From Pseudomonas marvdashtae (GTDB lineage Bacteria > Pseudomonadota > Gammaproteobacteria > Pseudomonadales > Pseudomonadaceae): 64,000 nt of DNA. The stretch covers positions 394,501-458,500 of the forward strand of contig NZ_JABWQX020000002.1 of the NCBI RefSeq assembly GCF_014268655.2. Direction: 5' to 3'. The notes beneath the pieces were generated by a model, which had not been told where the DNA came from, ran no database searches, and was given only the letters and a program-made list of their open reading frames with translations. Both the position numbers and the translations under genes were made by a program. This document shows, piece after piece, positions 44,525 through 53,800 of the stretch. The stretch's first letter is position 1, and each line of letters opens with the position of its first letter.

Positions 44525-44732
44525 CGCACATATTGACGGTGCGGTATTGCTGTCGGCCGCCGCGTCCCTTTGAGGCGCGGCGGTCGAGGTGAAGAACTGG
44601 CACTTGTGCGCCGATTTGCCGGTGCACTGGAGCTTGCTCCCGCTAGGCTGCGTAGCAGCCCAACCAATTTACTGGCATGGCCGCAAGCAAAAACCATTAT
44701 TGGATGAGGCATCATCTTCCCGGCGCATCCCG
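44525..44732. other. Gene-free gap with REP-like palindrome
   Basis: There is no coding potential here. Positions 44627-44663 hold GGAGCTTGCTCCCGCTAGGC followed by TGCGTAGCAGCC, a degenerate copy of the element at 47541 and 58097. This stretch separates the metabolite operon from the convergent toxin/immunity genes. Confidence 0.6.
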
Positions 44733-44972
44733 TTATGGCCGTACTCCAATAAAGAGATTGAGATTTTCAGGTAGTGTTTGCTGTATCGCTCGCTCTATTT
44801 GTCGAACTTGCGCGTCGCTCAAGGGCAACTCGCCAACGACCTCGTCCGCCAAACTCTCCCACCCCAAAATAGCCATGATTGCCGACTCAAATTCGGACCC
44901 CACGTCTAGCTCGAACTGAATAAAATCATCTTCGTGGTCTTCTGGGAAAAAGCCGGTTATTTCTAGATGCAC
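44733..44972 (-). CDS. Pyocin S6-family immunity-type protein (copy 2)
   Basis: This 79-residue acidic protein reads VHLEITGFFPEDHEDDFIQF and ends NLNLFIGVRP. It is clearly paralogous to the 79-residue gene at 45295 (MHLCISGFLPDEDEDDSLKF ... DLDLFIGVLV). I chose the GTG at 44972, with GGAAG upstream, because it gives exactly the paralogue's length and start; the ATG ten codons earlier would add an unrelated basic tail. From memory this is the immunity family linked to colicin-E3-type rRNase pyocins. Being distal to the toxin, it may protect against a different toxin. Confidence 0.7.
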   Translation of the reverse strand: MHLEITGFFPEDHEDDFIQFELDVGSEFESAIMAILGWESLADEVVGELPLSDAQVRQIERAIQQTLPENLNLFIGVRP

Positions 44973-44986
44973 GTTGCGCTTCCGCT

Positions 44987-45265
44987 TCAATAAACATTGC
45001 AAGTGAGCTGAAAAATATGGTCGTCATCGTAAAACTGCTTTCCGGTTAATGCTTCAATAGCGGCGGCTTGGCTGGGACTCAGGTCATAACCCTCATCGCC
45101 ACGCAGGGGTGTCGACCATCCCATGATTTGCTTAAGTTGTGCATCGCAGCCAGCAGGCAGTTTCACTTCAAAGGCTAACGTCTCGCTTTTTTTGCTGAAG
45201 GCCTCGACGACATGGAAAACGAGCGGTTCGACACTTTTGTCGAAGGCGAGGATCTCGTGCTTCAT
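44987..45265 (-). CDS. DUF7683-like small protein, immunity candidate
   Basis: This 92-residue protein (MKHEILAFDKSVEPLVFHVV ... ending HIFQLTCNVY) contains the conserved core GCDAQLKQIMGWSTPLRGDE and YDLSPSQAAAIEALTGKQFY. From memory this resembles the DUF7683 family of small Pseudomonas proteins found beside bacteriocin genes. The ATG at 45265 is preferred to an open upstream extension that overlaps the other immunity gene. It lies between two S6-type immunity paralogues in the same direction. Immunity function is inferred from context only. Confidence 0.65.
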   Translation of the reverse strand: MKHEILAFDKSVEPLVFHVVEAFSKKSETLAFEVKLPAGCDAQLKQIMGWSTPLRGDEGYDLSPSQAAAIEALTGKQFYDDDHIFQLTCNVY

Positions 45266-45294
45266 GTTATGTTTCTTCGATATTTTGAGGCCCG

Positions 45295-45534
45295 CTAGAC
45301 CAGTACTCCGATGAATAAATCCAGATCCGTCGGAAGAGGTTTGCCGATGATGTCGGATATCTCTCTTATCTGATCCTTCGTTAACAACCATTCCCCCACA
45401 GCCATTGCGTTCAGGCTGCTATGGCCTAAAAGCTGCATGATTCGGTCGTTAAAATATTCATCCAGATCGAGATCAAATTTAAGCGAATCATCTTCATCCT
45501 CGTCTGGCAGGAACCCGCTAATACATAGATGCAT
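45295..45534 (-). CDS. Pyocin S6-family immunity protein (copy 1, cognate candidate)
   Basis: This 79-residue, strongly acidic protein (ISGFLPDEDEDDSLKFDLDL, later GKPLPTDLDLFIGVLV) starts seven bases after the stop of the E3-like toxin gene with AGGAAG before the ATG. The tight toxin-then-immunity arrangement makes it the cognate inhibitor of the rRNase domain. Acidic immunity proteins bind the basic nuclease and block rRNA access. The family assignment is from memory of pyocin S6-type immunities. Confidence 0.75.
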   Translation of the reverse strand: MHLCISGFLPDEDEDDSLKFDLDLDEYFNDRIMQLLGHSSLNAMAVGEWLLTKDQIREISDIIGKPLPTDLDLFIGVLV

Positions 45535-45541
45535 AAGCTTC

Positions 45542-46819
45542 CTATTTCTCTACTCTGCGGCCCGGTTTGGCCGGTTTAGTTTGGGCGCCAGTCTCAGCAT
45601 CGTATTCACCCAAGTGCGCGCCTTGTCTGTCATACACTTCCACTCTCCCATTCTCGGAGTCCCATTCGTAGATCCGTCCCTTTTTGTCTTGCCACCTTCT
45701 GCGAGAAGAGCCGCCTCCCTGCACTCGCGATTTGAACTTAACATTGCGGGCATCAGGAAAAGCAGTCAGCACCTTAGGCGCCGGATAATAACTATGATCC
45801 CCACCCAAAGGCCGAGCAAACACCACATAAAGCGACTTCAGCCCCGTATCCGCCGGGAACACCAAGATACAGTCATCCGCCGTGACATCTTCTCCCGGTA
45901 GGCCGTCGATCTGGCTGTCGACATCCTCCGCTATCGGATGGACGAGGATCGTGCCTAGCTGCCTGCCCATGTCTTCGGGATAGGTCAGCGGTGGAAGCGA
46001 GCCGAGTGGGCTTTGCTGCGGCGTCCATATGAGCGTGATGCCGTTGAGGTTGGCCTCCATGGCGGTCTGGTCGGCGTTCCAGGTCACTTGTACCGTGCGC
46101 ACGGAGTCGTCGCCGGTGGGGCCGCTGTGGATGCCGTATACCTGGAGCACGCCTTCGGCGTCGCGGCGGAATTGGAAGCGCACTCGGGTGGTGGCGTGGC
46201 TCATGCGGCGTAGCTGGTCATCGGTGTGAAGCGTGCCGTCGGCCATTTTGGTGGGGAGCATGCCCAGGACGAAGACGCTGGCCGGTCCGCCCGCGCCGCG
46301 TATGGCCCAGGTGAGGCGCTGCTGCATGATGCCGCCACCGGCGATGCGGCCTAGCGCCAGATCCGCGCCGAGCGCTGAGGCAATCGCGGTGCTCGCCGAG
46401 GGCATGAGCATGGCGCCCGCCACCATGATCCGGCCGAAATTCGAGGCCGCTTCGGTGGCCGTACCGATGCCCGTTTGGCACCAGTTTGCGGCAGTGCAGG
46501 ATTTGGCGAACACCAAGTCATCCCGGGGCTTGGGCAATGGCCATTGTTCCGGGGCTCTGTCGACCGATTCTGGCGCAGGCCTCGACCGAGGCATGAAGCT
46601 GCCACCTGCGCCGGCGGAACCTGGCTTCACCAGCAACAAATCGCCGTTCCTGACGGCTTCGACGATATCGCTGTCATGGGGGATCTTCGACAGCGTTCCA
46701 AACTGATCCAGCCCGTCGATGGGGTGACCGCGCATCAGCGCGTCATCGACCAAACGTGCGGCCATTTCGGGAAGCTCCGTCGGTTCGAGCCCCTGATCCG
46801 CACTCCTTATCAAGCGCAT
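45542..46819 (-). CDS. S-type-pyocin-like toxin with colicin E3-type rRNase domain
   Basis: The 425-residue protein ends in a 60-residue domain, SRRRWQDKKGRIYEWDSENG then RVEVYDRQGAHLGEYDAETG, matching the 16S rRNase tip of colicin E3 (KRKRWTGDKGRKIYEWDSQH...). Asp510, Glu517 and a late Arg correspond, but His513 is replaced by Asn (codon 45652-45650). Before it lies a pyocin-S-type central region (YPEDMGRQLGTILVHPIAED). The N-terminal 110 residues do not look like a TonB-box receptor-binding domain, so delivery may differ from classical pyocins. Immunity genes follow at once. Confidence 0.78.
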   Translation of the reverse strand: MRLIRSADQGLEPTELPEMAARLVDDALMRGHPIDGLDQFGTLSKIPHDSDIVEAVRNGDLLLVKPGSAGAGGSFMPRSRPAPESVDRAPEQWPLPKPRDDLVFAKSCTAANWCQTGIGTATEAASNFGRIMVAGAMLMPSASTAIASALGADLALGRIAGGGIMQQRLTWAIRGAGGPASVFVLGMLPTKMADGTLHTDDQLRRMSHATTRVRFQFRRDAEGVLQVYGIHSGPTGDDSVRTVQVTWNADQTAMEANLNGITLIWTPQQSPLGSLPPLTYPEDMGRQLGTILVHPIAEDVDSQIDGLPGEDVTADDCILVFPADTGLKSLYVVFARPLGGDHSYYPAPKVLTAFPDARNVKFKSRVQGGGSSRRRWQDKKGRIYEWDSENGRVEVYDRQGAHLGEYDAETGAQTKPAKPGRRVEK

Positions 46820-46986
46820 TGCGTTCCTTGCGTTCAGTTAGGCGGGCTATTCTGGTGATGCGCGCTACGGCCAGCAACGCAAGGACCTTTGCGGCATATG
46901 TCTGGCCTGGGAGCCGGGACGTGGCGAGATTTCAGCGATCAGTCTTCGGTACAGACACTTAACGGATTACCAGGGATTTCACGGTC

Positions 46987-47532
46987 ATGAAAAAACAAGA
47001 ACAAGACAGCCTCATCCAAACCTTGAAAAAGCGCTTCGAAGACCACCTGAACCGTCACCCGGACATCCCATGGGCCGACGTCCAGGCCCGACTGGAAAAC
47101 CAGCCAGGTGCCTTGAAATCGCTCCAGGCGATGGAAGCCACCGGCGGCGAGCCCGACGTGATCGGCCATGAGCCGAAGACGGACGTGATCACCTTCTGCG
47201 ATTGCGCCAAAGAAAGCCCGACCGGCCGCCGCAGCCTTTGCTACGACCGCGCGGCGCTGGACGCGCGCAAAGAGAACAAGCCCAAAGGCAGTGCCATGGA
47301 AATGGCCGAGGAAATGGGCATCAGCCTGTTGACCGAAGACCAGTACCGAGCCCTGCAAACGCTGGGCGAGTTCGATGCGAAGACGTCCACATGGCTGGCG
47401 ACACCTTCCGAACTTCGCGCCCTCGGCGGGGCGTTGTTTGGTGACTACCGTTATGAACGGGTGTTCATCTACCACAACGGCGTGCAGTCGTATTACGCGG
47501 CGCGTGGGTTTCGCGGGTTGCTGCGTGTCTAA
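46987..47532 (+). CDS. DUF4256 domain-containing protein
   Basis: This 181-residue soluble protein carries the DUF4256 core: W in IPWADVQARL, GGEPDVIGHEPKTDVITFCDCAKESPTGRRSLCYDRAALDARKENKP at about residues 56-101, and TPSELRALGGALFGDYRYERVFIYHNGVQSYYAARGFRG at the end. Cysteines in CDC and SLCYD are conserved in the family as I recall it. The biochemical role is not known. It stands alone between the toxin locus and a REPIN. Confidence 0.85.
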   Translation: MKKQEQDSLIQTLKKRFEDHLNRHPDIPWADVQARLENQPGALKSLQAMEATGGEPDVIGHEPKTDVITFCDCAKESPTGRRSLCYDRAALDARKENKPKGSAMEMAEEMGISLLTEDQYRALQTLGEFDAKTSTWLATPSELRALGGALFGDYRYERVFIYHNGVQSYYAARGFRGLLRV

Positions 47533-47540
47533 GCAAGTCC

Positions 47541-47660
47541 GTGGCGAGGGAGCTTGCTCCCGCTGGGCTGCGCAGCAGCCCCTTGCGGTGTGCCAGGGGA
47601 AAACGGTCGCAGATTTTACGACTGCTGCGCAGCCGAGCGGGAGCAAGCTCCCTCGCCACA
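47541..47660. repeat. REPIN (two inverted REP elements)
   Basis: GTGGCGAGGGAGCTTGCTCC plus GGGCTGCGCAGCAGCCCC on the left is answered by GCTGCGCAGC and GGGAGCAAGCTCCCTCGCCAC on the right in inverted order. The outer ends GTGGCGAGGG/CCCTCGCCAC are perfect complements. The same doublet recurs at 58097-58227. Confidence 0.85.
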
Positions 47661-47702
47661 AAAACTCATGCGTTCGAAGCGCCGCCATGCAACAGAACCA
47701 CC

Positions 47703-49211
47703 TCACTCAAAAACCAAAACCCCACTTCCCTTGGTCTCGACCATCTCGGCAAACGCCGGCAGCCGCGCCACGAAATCCGCTTCAAACGCCAGATACCGAT
47801 CCTGCGCCGGCACATAGCGAATCTCCGGCTTGATCCGCGGGATATCTTTGGTCGACAGCTTCACCACCTCATTGCTGACCTGATTCCAAAACCACGCCAA
47901 GGTCTGCGTGCCAAAAGTGTTGGCGCGATAACTCCACACCCACCAATCCCCATGCCCGCGTGCAACTTGAAGCTGCCCATGAAACGTGCGCAACGTGATG
48001 ACTTGTTTGGGCTGCGTGACGAGCATGCGTGTGTCCTGGCGCAGTTCACTGCCGAAACCGTCCAACGTCGCCCGGGTCGTGGCGCCGGTGATGAAGTTGA
48101 AGCGCCACGCCACCAGAACCGTCTCTTGATAACCCGTATGCTCGACGTTCTGCCGTGCGCCTTCGCTGAACAACAGGATCTCGTCACCGCCCAAGTAAGC
48201 CGTTGCGGCGCGCAACTTGTAGGCCTCGGCGGGCATCGGTTTGGCGACAATGGCCTGGTGCGGCGGGTCTTGATTCCAAGTCCAGCACTTCGGACCGTTG
48301 TGCTGCATGAACAGCAAGCGGCCAGCGCCGATGGGCAGGATTGTCAGTTCATCCGCGTACTCGAAAATCACCTCGCTGCTGTGCGCCGTGATCCGCCAGA
48401 TCCGCGTCAAATGCTCGGGTTCGTAGATGCGCTTGCGTTCGAATATCTCCGAACCCACCACCACGCAAGGCTGTTCAAACTCCGGCCACTGCACCCCGAC
48501 AGGCCCGAACGCCGCGATCTCGTCGCCTTGCCGAACTTCATATTGGTAGCGGTCGTCCGTACTGTAATCGCCGCGTACGACCCGACGCTTCCACAGGCTG
48601 CGCTGGGCATCGGCATCGATGAGCTGCAAGTCCGCGCCGTCCACGCCATCGGTGCGATGTTCGAGCATGTCCTGCTCGGCGGGCGGCCATTGGTTGTAAT
48701 CGATCAGAAAGCACAACCACTGGTCTTCGTCCTGCTCGGTAATGGCGGCCCAACCGTTGCGGTAGTTGTATTCATGTACATAGGTGGCGCCGGGGTACTC
48801 ATGGACTTCCTGCAGCCATTTCACCTTGCCGCGCTTGGGTTTGGCCGGTTTGAGCTCGGCGGCGGCAGGCTCCGGCGGCTCGATCAAACTCGCCGTGAAC
48901 CTCGGCTCGCCGCGCTGGTCCTGCCAATGCTGAGCAAACGTCTCGCGCTGATCGGCCGGGACAATCACCGGCCGATAATCATCGCCACCGGCATCCAGGT
49001 TCCACAAGTCATAACCCTGACCCGCCAACAGCGGCGCCAACGCCTCGAAGCAGACCTCGGGCATCTCGTTGGACAGTTCATCCAATAACGCCTCGAATCC
49101 CGGGCCGGCAAACACACCGATGTCGGGATAGTAATGCTGTAACAGCCCGAGCAAGTCGCTGCCGGGTGTTTTCCAATCGATATGAACCAATGGATCAAAA
49201 CGAGATTGCAT
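47703..49211 (-). CDS. Conserved unknown protein
   Basis: This 502-residue protein has no signal peptide or membrane helix and is rich in tryptophan and acidic residues. Recurrent motifs such as ITEQDEDQWLCFLIDYNQWP, IFEYADELTILPIGAGRLLF and GDWWVWSYRANTFG give a beta-propeller-like feel, but I do not recognise the family. The ATG at 49211, with AGGAAG upstream, is preferred over one 11 codons earlier. A proline/lysine-rich linker (PPEPAAAELKPAKPKRGKVK) at about residues 115-135 separates an N-terminal 110-residue domain from the rest. It lies near the toxin locus but nothing ties it to that function. Confidence 0.7.
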   Translation of the reverse strand: MQSRFDPLVHIDWKTPGSDLLGLLQHYYPDIGVFAGPGFEALLDELSNEMPEVCFEALAPLLAGQGYDLWNLDAGGDDYRPVIVPADQRETFAQHWQDQRGEPRFTASLIEPPEPAAAELKPAKPKRGKVKWLQEVHEYPGATYVHEYNYRNGWAAITEQDEDQWLCFLIDYNQWPPAEQDMLEHRTDGVDGADLQLIDADAQRSLWKRRVVRGDYSTDDRYQYEVRQGDEIAAFGPVGVQWPEFEQPCVVVGSEIFERKRIYEPEHLTRIWRITAHSSEVIFEYADELTILPIGAGRLLFMQHNGPKCWTWNQDPPHQAIVAKPMPAEAYKLRAATAYLGGDEILLFSEGARQNVEHTGYQETVLVAWRFNFITGATTRATLDGFGSELRQDTRMLVTQPKQVITLRTFHGQLQVARGHGDWWVWSYRANTFGTQTLAWFWNQVSNEVVKLSTKDIPRIKPEIRYVPAQDRYLAFEADFVARLPAFAEMVETKGSGVLVFE

Positions 49212-49498
49212 CACGCCTGTCTTCCTTGTGGATTCTCTGCGCATCTTAGCCGCACACCGCCGAACTTAAGCAAACCCATGGTCCCTGGGCGAGGGTGCAA
49301 GCGCCGGATCGTCGACTGGCCTGGTTTTGCAGTTGAGCCCAGCCGCGGCGGTTATATCGTTTTTGCTGCTCCTTGGGGAACCAACCAACAAAATGATCTT
49401 ATTGACTGTCAACTCTTACAGTTGTTGTGCAATTTTCCCCCACCTACAGTACCCGGAGTAACTTCAGCGGAAGTTGCAAAATTACTGAGGAACCGGAA

Positions 49499-49984
49499 AT
49501 GACAGACGATAACGAAAAAACAAAGCGCCCCTTACCGATGGTGGGACAGGTAGAGCTAATAGAGATAATAGAGGAACGTCCACAATCCCCACAAATCTTC
49601 AAAAAAGTTGAGGCACACTTGCTCCGCGACCCCGAGGACTATGGCTATCACAGTGCCGGCTACATAGTTGGGTTTATGCAAAACTCGGCACAGGGAGGAA
49701 AATCTGCGGAGTCGAATATCTATATAGGCTTTCCGGTCCTTGACTGCCGCGCCGACAAGTTAGAAAAATATAGCTACCCAAGCGATTTCCTCAGCGGTCC
49801 CTCTTTAGGCTGGTTTTACATCGACCAGGACGGTCAGGAGCATCGGGTGACAACGGGGGAGATCGCGCTAAAGGTTGGCCTTCACTTTTATTCTTATGAT
49901 GGCACATTTAGTTTTACTGATCGGGGCAAAAAAACATTCAAAGGATCTTTTAAGCTTAAGCTCTCCGTACCCGGATCCAAGTGA
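49499..49984 (+). CDS. Hypothetical protein, low-GC
   Basis: This 161-residue protein is encoded in DNA visibly richer in A+T than its neighbours, suggesting acquisition. The ATG at 49499 follows GAGGAACCGGAA. The sequence is mixed beta (YHSAGYIVGFMQNSAQGGKS, then IYIGFPVLDCRADKL, ending in a strand-rich GSFKLKLSVPGSK). There is no signal peptide, membrane span or known motif. Its position in an accessory stretch between unknown and DUF488 genes gives no functional hint. Confidence 0.6.
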   Translation: MTDDNEKTKRPLPMVGQVELIEIIEERPQSPQIFKKVEAHLLRDPEDYGYHSAGYIVGFMQNSAQGGKSAESNIYIGFPVLDCRADKLEKYSYPSDFLSGPSLGWFYIDQDGQEHRVTTGEIALKVGLHFYSYDGTFSFTDRGKKTFKGSFKLKLSVPGSK

Positions 49985-50104
49985 TAAAAAAACCAAGGCA
50001 CACGCTCCGCGGGATACGCACAACGGCGTAGTTCCCGCGAGCTTGTCGAAGCGTGTAACGAGGCGATACCCCCAAGCGGGAGCCGTAACACAACGAGGCT
50101 CATA

Positions 50105-50509
50105 TCACTGTTCCGGAAAATCAGACAAATAGCACACAGGCGAACTCCCCTCCGCCCGCTTCTCCACCTCATCCTCCAACCATTGCGCCAACACTACCGC
50201 ATTGTTCTCAACCATCGATTTAGCCGCATACACCAACGTCAGCGTCCCATCCCGGGCAATATCCACCAGCTTCCACCAATGCTCCGGCCGTCCCGCCAGC
50301 TCTCGCCGGTACGCCACGCTGAACTCGGCAAATGAAAGCCCCCCCGCTTTGAACGCCTTGCGCAGCGCATGTGAAGGCCCGACCTCCGGCAGCCACTCAT
50401 CAATGACCAACGCATCCTTGCGGCAATTACGCGGCCACAAGCGGTCAACCAAAACCCGTACGCCATCCTCGGCGCTCGCTGTTTCATAGGCGCGTTTGCA
50501 TTGGATCAT
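50105..50509 (-). CDS. DUF488 family protein
   Basis: This 134-residue protein has the DUF488 pattern: RVLVDRLWPRNCRKDALVIDEWLPEVGPSHALRKAF at about residues 17-52, then YRRELAGRPEHWWKLVDIARDGTLTLVYAAK. The frame is open 40 codons further upstream, but the ATG giving MIQCKRAYETASAEDG is the family-typical start. These proteins (YeaO-like) are often mis-labelled as uroporphyrin methyltransferases. Their real role is unknown, and a conserved lysine/tyrosine pocket suggests a small-molecule or nucleic-acid function. Confidence 0.83.
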   Translation of the reverse strand: MIQCKRAYETASAEDGVRVLVDRLWPRNCRKDALVIDEWLPEVGPSHALRKAFKAGGLSFAEFSVAYRRELAGRPEHWWKLVDIARDGTLTLVYAAKSMVENNAVVLAQWLEDEVEKRAEGSSPVCYLSDFPEQ

Positions 50510-50809
50510 CAGGGTTCGCCTGTCGAAGTGGGACTGCCCCAGCATAGGTCGCCCATGACGAGGCGACCAGCCTGCATCCGCCGTACCTCTCCCTCCCCGC
50601 GTAAAAAAATTTTCATCGCATCCCTTCATTCAAAAGCCCTGGGCGCTCAAGCAAAAGCGCGCTCTACAAGTCGCAGAGATGATGGGGCGGAGCACTGTGG
50701 GATTTTCGAGCCGCCATCCGTCCGGATGCGCTTTTCCATTTGATTTGTCGACAGCGAACCGCCTGGTCGTCATGGCGCGACCCGCCGTATTAAGGATGAG
50801 TGAACAAAA
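50510..50809. other. Upstream region of the two-partner secretion operon
   Basis: 300 bases without a convincing gene. The stretch holds A-rich patches (CGTAAAAAAATTTTCATCGC) and an AAGGATGAG about 14 bases before the exoprotein ATG. I could not identify a clear sigma-70 promoter or operator. Confidence 0.4.
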
Positions 50810-53800
50810 ATGAATAGAGCTTACCGAGTCGTCTGGAATGCCGTGATGGGCGCGTGGCAAGTGGCATCCGAGTTGGTCAAAAGCCATGGCAAAGACAAAA
50901 GCCGTCAATCCCTGAGCCTTTTCATCGGCGTGGGCGGCGGTGTCTTCGCCTCGGTCGCGGCGGCGGGAGGGTTGCCTTCGGGCGGCACTATCGTGGCGGG
51001 TAGCGGCAGCGTTAATCAGAATGGCAACAACATGGCCATTCATCAGGGCAGCGATAAGCTCGCCATTGACTGGCAGAGCTTTTCCATCGGCAAAGGCAAC
51101 ACCGTCCAATTCTTCCAGCCTGGCGCTTCGTCCGTCGCATTGAACCGGGTGTTGGGCTCGGACGTATCGGTGATCCAGGGCGCGTTGAAAGCCAACGGCC
51201 AGGTGTTTTTGGTCAACCCCAACGGCGTGCTGTTTACCCCCAGCGCTCAGGTTGATGTCGGCGGTCTGGTGGCCTCGACGCTCAACTTATCCACAGAAGA
51301 TTTTCTCGCCGGCAACTACCGCTTCAGTGGCGACAGCGCCGCATCGGTGGTCAACCAGGGCAACATCAATGCGGCACAGGGCGGCACCATTGCCCTGATC
51401 GCCGCAAAAATCGTCAATGACGGCAACATCACCGCCCACAAGGGCAATGTGCTGCTGGGTGCTGGCCGTGTCGTGACGCTCGACTTGGGCGGGCCGGTGC
51501 AGTTGGAAGTGCAAGAAGGCGCGTTGCAGGCGTTGATCGAAAACGGCGGCGCCATTCGTGCCGATGCGGGCCGAATCCTGCTGACCGCCCGCGCGGCGGA
51601 AACCCTGGCGAGCACCGTCATCAACAACACCGGTTTGATCGAAGCCCGTTCCCTGGATATCGGTGAAAACGGCCTCGTCACGCTGATGGGCGACCACGGC
51701 GATGTGCAAGTCGCTGGACGCATCGATGTGTCCTCCGACACCGGCAAGGGCGGCAAGATCGTCGTGACCGGCGATCGTTTGGCGATCAAGGGCGGCGCTG
51801 AGCTCGACGCCACCGGGGCCAAGGGCGGCGGCGAGATTTATGTGGGCGGCAGCTGGCAAGGCAAGGATCCGGCGATCAAACAGGCCAGCCAGACCACCAT
51901 CGCCGCCGGTGCCGTGCTCGACGCATCGGCGACCGACAACGGCAAGGGCGGTACCGTGGTGGCCTGGTCCGATGTCAAGAAACCGGGCAGCGTGACCCGC
52001 GTCGATGGCACGCTGAAAGCCACGGGCGGCGCCAAGGGCGGCGACGGCGGCAAGATCGAGACCAGCGGCGCCAAGCTGGCGGTCAGCAAAGCCGCCGATG
52101 CGTCGGCCAAGAACGGCAAGGGCGGCTTGTGGTTGCTCGATCCGGACAGCGTCACGGTGGGGCCGGGTAACGGCGGGTTGACGGGCGGCGCCAATGGCAC
52201 AGAAGCCACGGTCGGCTTCGACGCGATCGATACGGCCCTGGCCGGCGGCACCGATGTCGCGATCAAGGCCGACAACAGCATCCACTGGAACGGCGACTAC
52301 ACCCCGACGAGCATCAGCGGCGACCGGACCCTGACCTTGCAGTCCGGGCACAACGACGGCGGAACAGGCCGCTATGTCTTCGGCAATATTTTCCTCAACG
52401 GCGATATCGACGCCAGTGGTGCCGGCAATGGCAACAGCCTGGCGTTGATCCTCAACGGCAAGATCGCCCTCAACACCGACGTCAGCCTGAAAAGCAACGG
52501 CGGCAATGTCGTATTTGCCGGCGTGGTGGATTCCGATGCGGTGGCCAACAAACGCGAACTGCGCGTCGACGCCGGTTCAGGCTCGATCATCTTCAGTGAC
52601 ATGGTCGGCGGTAACAGCGCGTTGGGCGCCCTGTACGCGACCACCAGCGGCGCCGGCAAAACGTTTATCAACGGCGCCAGAGTCTTGACCAGTGGCGAGC
52701 AGATCTACAACGGCGCCGTTGAGCTGGGCACGTCACAATTCCTGAACGCCGACTTCGAAAACGGCCTGGTCGGCTGGAAGACCTCCATCGCCCAGTTCTT
52801 CACCGGCGTCACCGTGGTCGAAGGCGTGGTCTCGCCGGATGATCCGACGTTGCCGACCACCTCGCCAACCAATGGTAATGCGCCAAGCGTTTCGCCTGGC
52901 GACCAGGGCGACATGACCTACAAACCCCTCACCCCGGTCGCCGCGGCTGGCCAGGGCAAGGACGGCGGCGCTGCGCTGCTGCTGGGTACCGAAAACAATT
53001 CCAACTGCCTCAACGCCCCTGCTGGCTGCATCATGCGCGGCCCTTCGGTGGTGAGCGAGGGCACCGTCTCCCTGGCGGCGGGGGAAGCGGTCAGTTTCGA
53101 TTACAAACCGGTCGCGGGCGGCGACACCTACGATGTCTTCGGCTATCTGTTGAACGTCAACACCGGCGAATACCAGATCATCCTGAACGAAACCGGGAAC
53201 GGTACGGGCGCGGTGGATTGGAAAAGCCATACGGCAACGGCTGATAGGGCCGGCACCTACAAGTTCGTCTTCGTCTCGGGCAGTTTCGACCAGACCGCCG
53301 GCAAGCAGGTCGGCGGCTCGCTGTACGTCGACAACATCAAGACCAACACCTCGGGCAGCAAGGGCCTGCAAGGCAGTTCCATCACCTTCAACGGCAGCCT
53401 CAACAGCACCGACAACAACCTGGCCATCAAGGCCGACGATATCAATTTCAACGGCGGCGCCGGCAGCGTCACTGGCAATGGTTCAATTGCCCTTGAGACC
53501 AACACCCCGAGCAAAGACATTGCCGTGGGCGGCAGCACCGGCGACGCCCCCGGTGCGTTGGAACTGACCGGCAGCGACATCGGCGCCTTGGGCGACGGGT
53601 TCACCTCGGTCAAGATCGGCGGCGCGGACATGACCGGTGACATCAGCATCATCGAAGCCACCCGCATCAACGACAACCTCATCCTGGATGCCGGTACCGG
53701 CAATATCCACATCAATGACCAGTTGACCGTGGCGGACGCACCGGGCACCGGTAACGACGACAACAAACCGGCTCCGGTCCTGGCGTTGCAAAGCAATGGC

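Noticed and set aside
47537..47665. Possible intrinsic terminators or CRISPR-like repeats
   Set aside because: The paired palindromes match the REPIN pattern repeated elsewhere. There are no regularly spaced repeats or T-runs.
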